A stretch of DNA of 64,000 nucleotides from Caprimulgus europaeus. Lineage: Eukaryota; Chordata; Aves; Caprimulgiformes; Caprimulgidae. Numbering within the stretch: position 1 is the first letter of the stretch; every line of letters starts with the position of its first letter. The stretch is from positions 35,630,339-35,694,338 of the forward strand of contig OU015532.1 of NCBI GenBank assembly GCA_907165065.1, given 5' to 3'. The translations under genes and the position numbers were made by a program. Positions 38,393-50,196 of this stretch are shown piece after piece. Below the pieces are notes generated by a model. It saw only the letters and a list, made by a program, of their open reading frames with translations. It ran no database searches and was not told the origin of the DNA.

Positions 38393-39055
38393 TAAAATCA
38401 TAGAAAAACCGACTATTCCAACCTCCTTCTCACAGCAGACCTAGTTTAGGTCGGCTGTGGCTTTGTTTAGTCAAATCTTGAAAATCTCGAGGGATGGAGA
38501 TTGCCACTTCTTCTCTGGGTATCTGTTCATGTGCTGCACTACTCATCTGTCTAAAAAGTTTCTCCTTCTAGTCAGTCTGAGCCTCTCAGGCTGCAGTTGT
38601 GCCAACTTCCTTTTTTATGCTGACTACCACTACTGAGAAGAATTTTACCCTGACATTTTTCCTAACTCCCCTTCAAGTAGTTGTAGGTTGTGTTTAGATC
38701 CCTTTCACTGAGGAGCTAAGAAGCCCTTGTTTAGCCAAGCAAGTCTTCTGCTGAAATTCCCCATCTTCCTGTGCAACAAGAGTTTGCTCCTGAGGTCTCA
38801 AAGAGTTTTCTTTAAAAATCAGCCAGTTCTCTTGGGCACCTTTTCCCCTCATCACACCATTCTGCCTAGCAATTCCCTGAATAAGTCAAATTCTGCTGCT
38901 TCCCTTCCCAGCCTTCATCCAGTTCAGTCACATCATGGTTGCTGCTGCCCAAGCTGCCCTCTCTGACTCCCATTTGTCACCAATTCTTCCCTGTTTTGAG
39001 CAGCAGGAAAAGTGGAGTGCTACACCAGTTGGTCCCTCTGGGAAAATATGGGTTA
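38393..39055 (-). mobile_element. Old CR1 LINE copy, minus strand, decayed
   Basis: Read on the plus strand this is a reverse-complemented CR1. It starts at the 3' terminus ('aatcatagaaaaac...') and passes through 'gagggatggagattgccacttcttctctgggtatctgttcatgtgctgcac', which parallels the common CR1 block. It then enters ORF2-derived sequence ('aaaaatcagccagttctcttgggcacc', 'cagcaggaaaagtggagtgctac'). Multiple indels destroy every frame. A 79-codon plus-strand frame here is an antisense shadow. The boundary with unique DNA near 39055 is approximate. Confidence 0.7.
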
Positions 39056-42000
39056 TAATAGCAGCCAAAATAGACTCCATAACGTTAACATTCTTTAGTC
39101 TGTCTCTTTATTGAACATGGGTCAATTTGGGTTAATATTTAATGAAAAGTGTAAAATATTGCTATAAGCAATACATCATTACAGATGACTGTCATGCTTA
39201 AGAGCCTATTCAGCTACAATGTAAATCTTAATCTGTGGGGTCTCATTCCACAGAGTGTTATGGAGAGTTCACTTTGAAGTGCGGATATTAAAATCAAAGG
39301 GACTGTATATATGATTAAAATTTTTGTTTATGATTTAAAACTGAACTAATAGTCAAATCCTACATATGTCAAAGTATTCTTGAATATGGCCTATAACTAC
39401 ATCACTATATTTTTCTTCCTACGGAAAAAGTAACCTTATCTTTGGGAGGTGTATGAGAAGGAGGTTTTGGGGGGGAACTGGATTCTTGCTATCGTTATGC
39501 AGACAGGCAACTTCTCCCAGAGAAACCAGACTGCTGTTCAAAATTCAAAGCAGTACTGAGAGTCAATGCCACGTAATAGTTATAGTCTAGGAGCTGAAAA
39601 ATGTAATTAAAACCCACCTTCACTAAAGGTATGGAGCTAACCATTTGCAGACCAGTTAATATCCTTGATACTTTGAAAGAGTGAGAATACCACAGCAGTA
39701 TCTCTGCTATGCAGCATCCTATTGCTTTGGAGTCCTGTGGATCTCACAGGCATTTCAGGGAGTTCCCCAGCTCAGAGTGCATTTTACATTCACATATTTT
39801 TGATTATCAGCAAACAGACAAATGAAAAATTAACAACAGGCAACATCCAAACATAACAGCATTCTGTTCCTTGCCATGTTATTCTAAATTAATTTCACTC
39901 AATCCCACTGATTTTGCAGTGGTAGACCAAACCGTAGAGTGGACTACGCAAGGAAAACACCCAGCATGTGACAAGTAAACGAACAGAGTTCTGAGATCAG
40001 CTGCTAGCTCTGGCTGCATCTCTGTTGTCATCTTAGCCTGAGGTTTGAACTTACACTTGAGCCCAAATTCCTTAATCATCAGATCTGCCTGCAAGTTGGC
40101 TTTTACTTGCTCTCCAGCTGAGAAAAGCAATTGGCTTTCCAGGTACGGAAACTTAAGCACTACTTTACATCTGTTCTTACAGTAGAGATTCCAGAAAATT
40201 TTGTTAGTGAATTTATGTCCAAACCTGCGCAGCTCTACAGAAGGTGATACAGGTAGAACTGTTGTGGCCAGGCCTTAAAAATGCTGAAATTTCCAAGACT
40301 TTAGTCATGAATGAGTATGTGACCAAAAATATCTTCCACACCTTTTACTTATTACTGCCTATTTGAAAAGAAAATTGTCTTGTCAGGGCTTGAAAACATT
40401 CTGCCATGCACTTACACATGGACTCTAATGTTCCTCTACATTATTTCCCCACACAGAGTGTTTCTGCTTTGAAATGCACCACAAATATCATCCTCCAATT
40501 AATAATTACGGCCTTAGTCATGACAATAAACAAGAACTGACACATTTCTGGACAGAAATTATTCTCCCAACAAATCATGGCAGGTTCACATGCAACACAA
40601 AATCTCATCCTTTTAAGCTCACTCTGAGCTCTCGCATGCAGACCATCTGTAAGTTTCTTTCTTAGTGCTACTACTAAGACAATCTTTCTTCTACATCTGC
40701 ACACCTGCAACTTCCGTCCAGACTCTTTCAGCTTGGTGAGTTTGTTTTCACTTGGGACTTGAAAACACCATAGTTTCCCTACTGCAAAGATTATCCTTTC
40801 ACTCATCTATGTTGTTTGTATCACCCAACTCTTTGTCTCCCTCTGCAAATCCTCCCTTCTACATCACATTAAACTGGAGGACTCCTCATTCACTGTATGT
40901 TTTGGGTTCTGGTTATCTCTGTTCATGATTCAATGCTGCTATGTTTCCAAAGAAGTACATGCACGATTTTTCTAAAGGTTACCACCTGGTACTTGCAAGG
41001 GTCTCACGTTATTTTCCTCCAGGCTGCTTCTAGGGCTATATTGGTCCACCAAACTCAGAGGAAAGTTTGGCAATGTTTGGCCACTTATGTGCTTAGTGAT
41101 ACTGATCTATAGTTTATACTCCGCTCCCTTTTCTACAGGTTTGTTATTTTATGACTCCTAGTTAGATTCAAAACGCTGTTAGGTATATGTTTTCTTCCTT
41201 TGTTTCATGCCTATATAGCATTCAGTATACTTTCATCACTGGGCCTGTGTATAAAAAAAAAAGTGCTTAGCAAGTAGCTCATGTGCTAAAACATTTGTGA
41301 CTATTTTGTTCTGGACTAATGGATCAGTACAGAAATTGGATAGTGATATTTGGATTGCCCTGGGATGCAGGAAACAGTAATTCACACAACTCTGAGGATG
41401 CAGCCTGTCCGTCAGAATCAGGCTGTCCGCTCACACAAATGTAAAGGGTATGAAAATGCATCTCCTTTTCAGGATGAAAATGGTCATTCAGGCTGTCAGT
41501 CTGCAGTGATACTACAAGTCTGAACTTTAGGCTACCATTTCACATGGTAGACACAAAGACATCCCTCCTGAGGAACCTGCTTCCCATGGAGAGCAGTACG
41601 CTTCATCTCCACTCAGCACCACGTGCTCCATCGCTTTCCAAGCAAGCTAAGATGACAAATAGATGCGCAGATGTCAAGCAGCCGGGTGAACCAAGTCCAA
41701 CAAAGGAATATACAAAACAAACTTTCATCCAATAGTCTTGGCAGCAGCTCGTTTGAGATTTGCAAGAGTTGTTATTAATTCCAACCCAGCAAAACGCCAC
41801 AGTTTCTGCAAGCCTGAACAGATGATTTTGCTGGTTGGGCACCTAAGGGTCAAGCCCCTGCCTCCAAGAGTGTTTAATCAGTCCAACAAAATGGAACTGC
41901 TTCATCTGGCCACACCAAGGGAGGCTTCCCCTGGGCAGACCCAGCTGGAGCAGCAGAGCTAGGGATGCCTTCCAGACCTTAGCAGCACTTCAGTTGTGTT

Positions 42001-43213
42001 CCCGAGGCGAGACCTGTACATACTGGCTCAGAAGGAGCTGTGGTGCCCTCCAGTCTGCTCCCCAGGCTGGGCTGTGGAGATGCAGGACCCATGGCAAGCA
42101 GGGCCTGCCCAGGCTGCACAGTCCCAGTACTCTTTTGGATTGGGAACTTGCAATACAGTGGGTTTTGTCTTCTTAAGGGAGCACTTCAGTGGTTGCATAG
42201 TGTTGGCTTACAGATGGATGAAACATTCTTTTTTTTATTATTTTTTTTTATTCCCTCTTCCATTTTTACCTGGCTATGGAACCAGGCACATTTCTGAACA
42301 CTTGAAAATACACAAGAAAATGATTCCAAACTACCTCTGATTAAAAGCACTTATTTGGAAAAAAAAAATCTTACTCTAGAAATTAATTTCTATATCTTGA
42401 TCAGTCATAGGGAAATATATGAAACACTTCCAGTCTTCTGCTTTACATTAATAACTGGCAGCAGATACCTGCTTTTCCTTACTCAAAATGCTTGCAGGAA
42501 TACTTCTAATCCAAACATGAGCCCTTGGCTTTTACCTACAGATCAAGAAAATAAACAAACAAAAAACAATGCTGGCTTACTGCGTGTTTTTTAATGACAG
42601 TTAAAAACAGTCTGAAATTCACAAAATGTTGATGTCTGAGCAATAAATCCAATAAAAGAGAAAGTGGGTCAAGCTGAAGCCATCTAAGGATCATCTTGAA
42701 GTTAATCAGGGTGAATAATATTTTCCTTAGTAATTGTAACTAATTTTCCTGTTGATGGAACAATATTATTTTAGTTTGTGTGTTTGATTATTGGTTGAAA
42801 TGATTTAGACTGAGACAAGCTCCAAAAATGACAGTTTTGCACATGATCTTAAACTGGTAAACAGAAAAAAGAAACCAAGAAAGAAGATGAGGGATTAATA
42901 ATATAGTCCTCTGGCCTCATGATCAGTATAAATTTTCCTGATAACAAATGGCTATTTTGAGGGTTCTTGCCTCAAGACATCGTTAAGCTGGAGCTGTTTT
43001 TAAAAAGCTCCCGGCAGGCACAAGTGGAACAAAATGCCCATGGGTCTTAGACTGTCAGTAATGTGACGTTTGTAAGCAGACAGAAGAGTTCGTTATTAGA
43101 GAAGAGTTTGCTGAACCAAGTGTTTGCACCTTTTTACCCGAGGGGCTGTCAGTTTACAATACAGACTATATCCTATTAAATAAGAATCACTGCTTCTCTT
43201 TCCCAAATAAACA
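39056..43213. other. Unique non-coding sequence with a GC-richer patch
   Basis: About 4.2 kb without recognised repeats. 41540-42180 is GC-richer, so several frames of 60-114 codons overlap on both strands; none resembles a known domain. A minus-strand frame of 121 codons at 40441-40806 is likewise unrecognised. Treated as non-coding. Confidence 0.45.
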
Positions 43214-43727
43214 TCTGGAATATTGTGTCCAGTTCTAGGACCCACAGTTCAAGAAGGACAGGGAACTGCTTGAGAGAGTCCAGCACAGAGCCACCAAGAT
43301 GATGAAGGGAGTGGAGCATCTCCCTTATGAGGAAAGGCTGAGGGAGCTGGGCCTCTTTAGCTTGGAGAAGAGGAGACTGAGGGGTGACCTCATTAACGTT
43401 TATAAATATGTAAAGGGTGAGTGTCAGGAGGATGGAGCCAGGCTCTTCACAGTGATAACCAATGGTAGGACAAAGGGCAATGGGTGTAAGCTGGAACACA
43501 GGAGGTTCCACTTAAACTTGAGAAGAAACTTCTTTACTGTGAGGGTGCCAGAGCACTGGAACAGGCTGCCCAGGGAGGTTGTGGAGTCTCCTTCTCTGGA
43601 GACATTCAAGACCCGCCTGGACACCTTCCTGTGTGATCTCATGTAGGTGTTCCTGCTCTGGCAGGGGGGTTGGACTAGATGATCTTTCGAGGTCCCTTCC
43701 AATCCCCAACATTCTGTGATTCTGTGA
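43214..43727 (+). mobile_element. Young 5'-truncated CR1 LINE copy, nearly open ORF2 C-terminus
   Basis: 514 bases of CR1 3' sequence. In the first frame it encodes the end of ORF2 from an LEYCVQF block. It has one nonsense codon (TAG, 43236-43238, where the family has tryptophan TGG) and is then open through [38 protein letters not shown] and [14 protein letters not shown] to a stop at 43644-43646. A 3' UTR follows with 'ggggggttggactagatgatctttcgaggtcccttccaa', and the element ends in the CR1 terminal repeat. Apart from truncation this is the best-preserved CR1 here. It shares the subfamily of the copy at 26773-27030. Confidence 0.96.
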
Positions 43728-46054
43728 AATGTTTGAAGCTCTGATTAGGCTGATGATTTGACTACAATTAAACATTTGCTTCTTTTTCTAGCAATGGTTA
43801 ACTAAGACCTGTCCTAGCTATGGAGGCAATTAATGAAAACTGCTGCTATGGTATGGACCAATACAAAATTTAAATAAATGAAAATGTCAAATATGTCTTA
43901 AATAAATCCAAAAAGAATAAAGGATCTGAATATTTGTCATTCTCACCCTGTAATTTAATTTAACTTTTCAGGTCTCTTTACTAGGTAGACAGTTTGAGAA
44001 TAAAATTGCTCGAGATACAATGGCAAAACATACAGTATCCTGCAAAGTAGTATTGAGGGTCAACTGGCTAACAAAATGTTTAGATCCTCAGTTTTGTTTT
44101 ACTGTTGTCCTCTGTGCAATGGAACTACTAATTATTAATATCAATTAACATAAGGAGTCTATTTCCTTCACAGAAGTATCTGTGAAAGGATGAAACACTG
44201 CTAAAAATCTGCAAAATAAAAGTTTATGTTGATAGTTTTAGAGTACAAGCAAAAATTTCAAACTAAATCCTGAAGTCAGGAGTGGCCAATCAACAATATG
44301 TTATCAATTTCATTGGAAATTAACTTAGTACTGTGGAAGAAGTGACATTTCATAGTCAACAGGGTGGTAATGATATTTTTCTGCCCTGAAAGATTTTGTC
44401 TGTACAGAATTTCTGCCTTTTCTCAACCTCTCATCAATCCTTCCAATCACATGCATTCTTCAGATCCTTTCTACAGACAATACTTTGACCAAGATGAATG
44501 GCTTTTACAGACCAGGTTTTGGATCCAGGCTATGGACCCTGCAATCCTTTTATCAGACTATATTTATATGTAAGATGGCATTCTTTTGTAAAAAGAAAAA
44601 TAGATTTTCAAGTTTGGAGTGCTTTTTTGTCAGTCTGTGTATACAAAGGAAGAAAAATAATCTTATAGATTCAGAGTTATTAATTTCACATGGTTTTAAA
44701 AGTCTGAAAATAAGGTCCATGGTCTCAGCTACTCATTTGAACTTAGTGGGGACCACTAGAAACTCTAAGAGGTTCTTTGAAGGACTTTCTCTTTGGAGCT
44801 GTTTACGTCTGTTGCCTGACTGCAGTGAGTGCTAAAAGGATTAACCTAGGTTCAATGGATACATCTCAGATAGCTAAAGAAGTTAGATGAGATCAATCCC
44901 ATCACAGCAGTCCTACATCCACTGTTCAAAGTACCCACTGATGACACAACCCCAGATTCCCGCTTTATAAACTGCAGAAACTTTGCAGCAGAACAGGATA
45001 CATTCAGATCCATTATTGTCCAAAAATCAGCCATGGTTAAAAACATGGGTCACATAGTTTTATTTGTGTCTGACCACTATGAAAGTAGCTGGGGAAATTT
45101 CAAGCAGAAACTTTCATGTTTATTTTTGTTTTCAAGCATCCTGTATCTGCATTTAGAAAAAATAAATGGTTAGCATAAAGGTATCCCATCAATTTTGTTA
45201 CGTGGATCGGCTGTTTAGTCGTATCAGAAATTTGTTTATTAAGCATCATTAGCAGTAAAATGTTTTTGAAAGCTCCCATGCTATGATATTTATATTACAC
45301 TGATGCTTTACATACGGCTGCAAACACTCTCATTAAACACAGATCAGAAGCAAGTATTAGTGAAAGATTTTTAAGTTGCACAGAGGCATCTCCATACATA
45401 GAGAATATGGCTGATATGATCAGCTGCTCAGAGAGAGAGCCTGTGTCTGTTAAACAACTTTTCCTCCGATACTATTTTACGATACCCTAGAAGCCAATTC
45501 TCCCCTTCCTGATGTTGTTTATATTTGTGCAACTGTGTGGAAGACGGTATGGTTGATCTACTGCTGCTTAACTCAGCAGCTCTTTCTGCCTCTGTTGCCC
45601 TCTTTGCCTGACAATATGATCAGGTCAAACATTTAACCTCATGGTTCAGAGATCAGCTAAGACTTGCCCTCATTTGACCCATGTGAACAATAATAAGACC
45701 CCATTTCCAATAGTCTTTGCCCAAACCAACCCAGCTACAATGGCAATTAACTTGGCAAGGTTTAAAGCCACTTTGAAAGTTGTTCAGTGTCAGGAATGTT
45801 AATAGCAGAACAGCTGTTTTCAAGAATATCACACTTTGTGTTTCTTGTATTAAGAATTTTACTAATTCCTCCCTCATTGTTTTTTCTCATATGACATAAG
45901 ATACAAACACATCTACTGACCTCAAAAATGTGTTTTTCTTGCAAAAGGAGCAATTTCTTAGAAAAAACCTCAGTATTCAGTTAAAATGTCTGAAAGCGAT
46001 TTGTTTTGTTTTCTGCATAAGGGTCTAATTTGGTTTCTTGAGTTTCTACTAACA
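43728..46054. other. Unique AT-rich non-coding sequence
   Basis: No known repeat or gene was recognised. Frames of up to 116 codons (44485-44835, +) lack domain-like features. The AT-rich block at 45120-45380 looks like a possible conserved element but is only a guess. Confidence 0.5.
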
Positions 46055-46120
46055 CATGCTTTGAGTAGGGGTTTGGACCAGATGACCTCCAAGGTCTATT
46101 CTAGCCTAAACTATTCCATA
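46055..46120 (+). mobile_element. CR1 LINE 3'-end fragment, diverged
   Basis: 'ggtttggaccagatgacctccaaggtctattctagcctaaactattcca' parallels the CR1 3' UTR ('ttggactagatgacctccagaggtcccttccaacc...'). Only about 65 bases survive. Confidence 0.75.
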
Positions 46121-46380
46121 AGTCTCCTCAGTTGCTGAAGTAAAAGTTGGGTTAGACTCCTCTTCTCAGTACAGCACAGGCTGTGAAGGAACCAATTTCA
46201 GCAGCAGAATCACACTAGCCCTGACTTAGTTTCTCAGCCCGGTTCTAACCTGCTACACACAGGACTGGTTTATAAATCACGTATCTCAACACTTATAACC
46301 CCATGCATCCATCATGACTCCTTCCCATATCAATGAAGAGCCTCCTTCATCAGAACAAGACACTACTCTAGCCTAGATAA
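46121..46380. other. Short unique stretch before the LTR
   Basis: Nothing recognised. It ends at the ATGCC target-site duplication. Confidence 0.5.
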
Positions 46381-46385
46381 ATGCC

Positions 46386-47398
46386 TGTGGTAGTTTGACT
46401 CACAGTAGGACCATGCAGTTCTGCATTCACTCCGCCACCCGGTGAGATGGGATGGGAGACACAACAAAGGGGCACGGGATTAGGAATGAAGGACAGGGAC
46501 GGCTCACTCACCAGTTACGGTCACTGGCAACACAGACTCAAACCTGGGGACGAAAAATCAATTTAATTCGTTGCCATTTCGTGTAAGTAATGCAATGAGA
46601 CATAACAACCACATCTGAAGACACCTTCCCCCACCCCTCCTTTCTTCCCAGGCTCAAATCACTTTGCTCCTGATTTCTCTACCTTCTCCTCTGTGGAGGC
46701 ACAGGGGGCAGGGAATGGGGGTTCAGTCAGGTCACCTCTGCTGCTCTTCCCAACATGAAAGTCCAGAAACAAGATGTTCCAAAGCAAGCTTCCCATGGAG
46801 GCACAGACCTCTTCGGGCTCAGCTCCCAGCTCCAGCATGAGAACATCCACAGGCTGCAGACTCACCCCCCACTCTGGGGGTCCACCCTGACTCTGGCATC
46901 AAGCAACTCTTGAGCTCCCAATTCCATCACACTTGCCCTCCTGCTCAGCTTCTCTGCTCCAGCGTGGATTCCTCCATGCTCTACACCTGGGCATCTGCTC
47001 CATCATTGAACTTAACTTCCATGGGCTGTAGAACCTCCTCTGCCTTCTCCTACTCCATCAGGTGAACTGGGTGTCTTGAGGTCTTCTGTCCCCCCTTCTC
47101 CTCTTTTCCCTGGCAACAAAGCTCCCTGTCTGTCTGTCTGTCCTTTGTTTAGGCCAATGGTCGTCTTTTGTTCAGGTCAATGGCCTCTCCTCCAGGTACC
47201 ACAGCTTCTTCTTTTCAGGACAGTCCTTCCCCTCACACATATGGATTCACAGAGGTGTTTCTCTAGTGTTCATTGGCCCAGCCTGGGTTGGGGGGTCTCC
47301 ACCTTGGAGTCAGGGGAGCTTTTTGCTCTCACAGGGTGGCCCTTCCCCCACTACCAAACATTCCAACCCCCCCCCCCCCCCCCCCCAAACCAAACACA
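46386..47398 (-). mobile_element. Full-length solo LTR, same family as 13760-14582, minus orientation
   Basis: On the minus strand it starts TGTGTTTGGTTTGG and ends AAACTACCACA. A perfect 5-bp target-site duplication, ATGCC, flanks it at 46381-46385 and 47399-47403. Length is 1013 bases. ATTAAA on the minus strand (TTTAAT at 46562-46567) is the likely polyadenylation signal and matches the position in the other family member. The plus-strand right end (U3) includes a C20 run at 47367-47386, four CTGT repeats near 47127-47142, and a U3 segment missing from the 13760 copy. No gag, pol or env is adjacent. The 112- and 64-codon plus-strand frames at 47076-47467 are antisense to the LTR and not genes. 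Confidence 0.92.
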
Positions 47399-50171
47399 AT
47401 GCCCTTCACTTTAAGGAAAAAAGAAATAAAACATTTCATTAGCTTTTATCTTTGGAAACAAGATTAATCTGGATTTTCAAGCCCAGGATGACACTTCCTG
47501 TCATGTGTGAGAAGATAAAGTCTGACATATTGCTGCTCAAAGGGGTTATGATGTGAACATTATATAAATCAGAAGGAAAGCCTATCAGTGAATTTTAAAG
47601 TTTGGTTTTCCAACTGTAGAAGGTCATGAGTGCCTAACACTGGAAACCACAGCATTCATTTACATTGCACACTAAAATACAGCATTAAAAATATAAAAAT
47701 AGGTCCAGTAATAAGCATTCACACATTAGTAAATGTCAAAATTGTATTCTTAATGCAGCACTGCTGAATATGTACATCATGACAATATTTATTCACAGGA
47801 CTGCACAGTACTATTGCCACAAGACTCCTGCTTTCAAGTTCCCTTCATGGTCCTTTGGCATCCAACCTCCAGTCCAAAAAATTAGACTTTCCTAGGATTC
47901 GGCACCAGCCCAATGAACCCCAAAAGCCTATTTTCCTATATGCCAGTTCCTGTGATCTCCATTTCCCTCCTAGAGATGCTTCAAGTCTCAGTTTTGACCA
48001 CCAAGCTCCTTGTCCTAACATACTCCTCCTGCAACCACCTCTAGCTGTCTTTGTAGTGGAAACAGAAAGCTTTGTCCTTTACACTGCCTGAGCAAGGAGA
48101 ATGGGAATGGAGAGTGCTGAGGTCTTGTTGCATGCACTTTTGGTACCAGTCCTTATCCACTGCAAAAAATGCCAGCTCACTACAAGCTGGTATCTCAATC
48201 CATAGAGATAAGAGTCTTTCAGAACTCTGACTTCAGAAGTCTAGTAATCCTCTACTCCGCATTTGAAAACTGGATTTTTTTGTTGTTGTTGTTAATTTTT
48301 GTTTTCTCTTGAAAGACTCTTAATTTATTCAAGATGCACTTCCACGTCAACAACAAAGAACACAAGCTGGACACCTCAGTCACTCCTGCCAAATTTTATG
48401 TTTCTGTTTCAAATCATTAAAATTTCACACAGAAGAGGTAACCAGAATAATTTGATATGGACAGAATGATGTATTTTGCCCTAATTTTGTTCTTGGAAAT
48501 AGTCATTCTGACTGAATTTTTCCAGAAAGATTCAGTCTAAGGCAGATACCCAGTATGCAAAATTTCAAGCCAAATAGTTGAAGTTTGGCAAAGTTATAAG
48601 AAACAGAGAAATGATTTTGTAATGGAACTTCTGGGCAATTTTAATAGATGGTGCCACCAGTCCAATCTACAACACATACAAAAGGTACTTAAAATTTTAT
48701 TACTTTTCTGAAAATCACCAACTTTTTTTTTCATCTCCCAGAAATAGCTTGCTACAAATTTTCTGGATTTGCTGTTGATGAATATTCCAAGGGACTGCTG
48801 AACACAACTAAATACACCATTGGAAGTGTGAATTTCATCAAGGAAAGACAAGGATGTCTTACAGGAATGAGAAGGTGAGGGACTGGACATGTGCAAATAC
48901 CCATATTCACAAGATTGTCCACATTCTTTGCACTGTGACAAACATTTCCATAAAAGAAGAAATTACTTTTAATGCAATTCCAGAAGCAGTAAAAGTTTTA
49001 AAATTACTACCAGAGACAGCTGGACTAGATATAGCACCAAACATTATTTGTATTCATATGAAGATGCAAGTGTGAAGTTTCATACTACTACAAGATACAT
49101 TTAAATAAATAGCATTTTAAGATTATCAGCATTAGTTCTGAAATTACAATGTTCATGCATACATACTTGCATATGTACACACACCCACTAAACAGAGTCT
49201 TTATACTCATGTACCATTTTGCATGGCAGATTCAAAGATACAGGTTTTTTAAGATTGCTCTTTCAGCTCTTCAAAACGCAGAGTTTATTCAGGCCTAATG
49301 TAATCCTTCTTCTTTATGATGCTGTTGAAATGGAATTTACTTGATTAATTTGTTACATTAGTGCTTAATTTAATATGAACAGTAGTACTTGTACATATTT
49401 CCAGCACTTGTCAGCAAACTGATTGACTAATGCTTCAACTTTCAGAGACTTTCAGACATCTTTAAATTGTGCAATATGAAGTCAATGTGGAGAAGTTAAC
49501 CTGAATAATTTCTAATTCCTGGAAAAGGATATCCACCATTTATGACCAAAGGCAATGGTCACATACAGACTATTCCACTTGGGATCTTCCACTTTGATCA
49601 GGAAGAGTAAGCTATACTGACTGTTTCCTCACCCTGTCCAGAAACTTTAGGACTCCAAGTCCATTGATCCCACAATCCCCTACCCAACACCAACTGAACT
49701 GAGAAATGCAGTTTGGTTTGCACAGGCCAGGTGGCCCTGGGACAATGAAAGCTTTCACTTTCTGAGCACATGAAGTGTCAGACTGGCTGAGTTTATTCCG
49801 TGTGTCCACTAGTGGTTCCTGAAGCTAGCCAGTAACAAATAAAAAGTTATTTTATGCATTATTTTCTACAGTCAAAAATAGTTAAAATTATGAAGTGGAT
49901 AACGTTTATCAGAATCTACAGAGAAGGAGTTCAAGTGTTTCAAAAAGTTAGTTGTTAAATAACAGAATTAAATCAGCAGCAGAAGCCACACTCTGGACAT
50001 GGTTTTGTACTGTTTCCAAAGCTATGAACAAGTAAAACTTTCCAATCTCCATTCTCACATCTCCTGTCCTTTTGTAGAGCATCTTTAACCTGGTCTCCAC
50101 TCATGCCTCCCAGCTGAAAACTGTTCTCATGTCTTCAAGAGACAGGGCAATGCTTGAGGAATGTCCAGCAG

Positions 50172-50196
50172 CAGTGTGGGTACCCTACCCACACTG
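50172..50196. repeat. Perfect 11-bp inverted repeat with a 3-base loop
   Basis: CAGTGTGGGTA (50172-50182), loop CCC, then TACCCACACTG (50186-50196), an exact reverse complement. The stem does not extend further. It could form a small hairpin or cruciform, or be a dyad binding site. It is not followed by a T run. Confidence 0.5.

Noticed and set aside
40441..40806. 121-codon minus-strand frame with cysteine clusters
   Set aside because: Cysteines are irregularly spaced and match no zinc-binding pattern. The opposite strand is also partly open.
43299..43646. 115-codon frame that looks like a real protein
   Set aside because: It is real ancestral coding sequence, but it is the C-terminal fragment of CR1 ORF2 in a truncated element, not a host gene. 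It is annotated as a mobile element.
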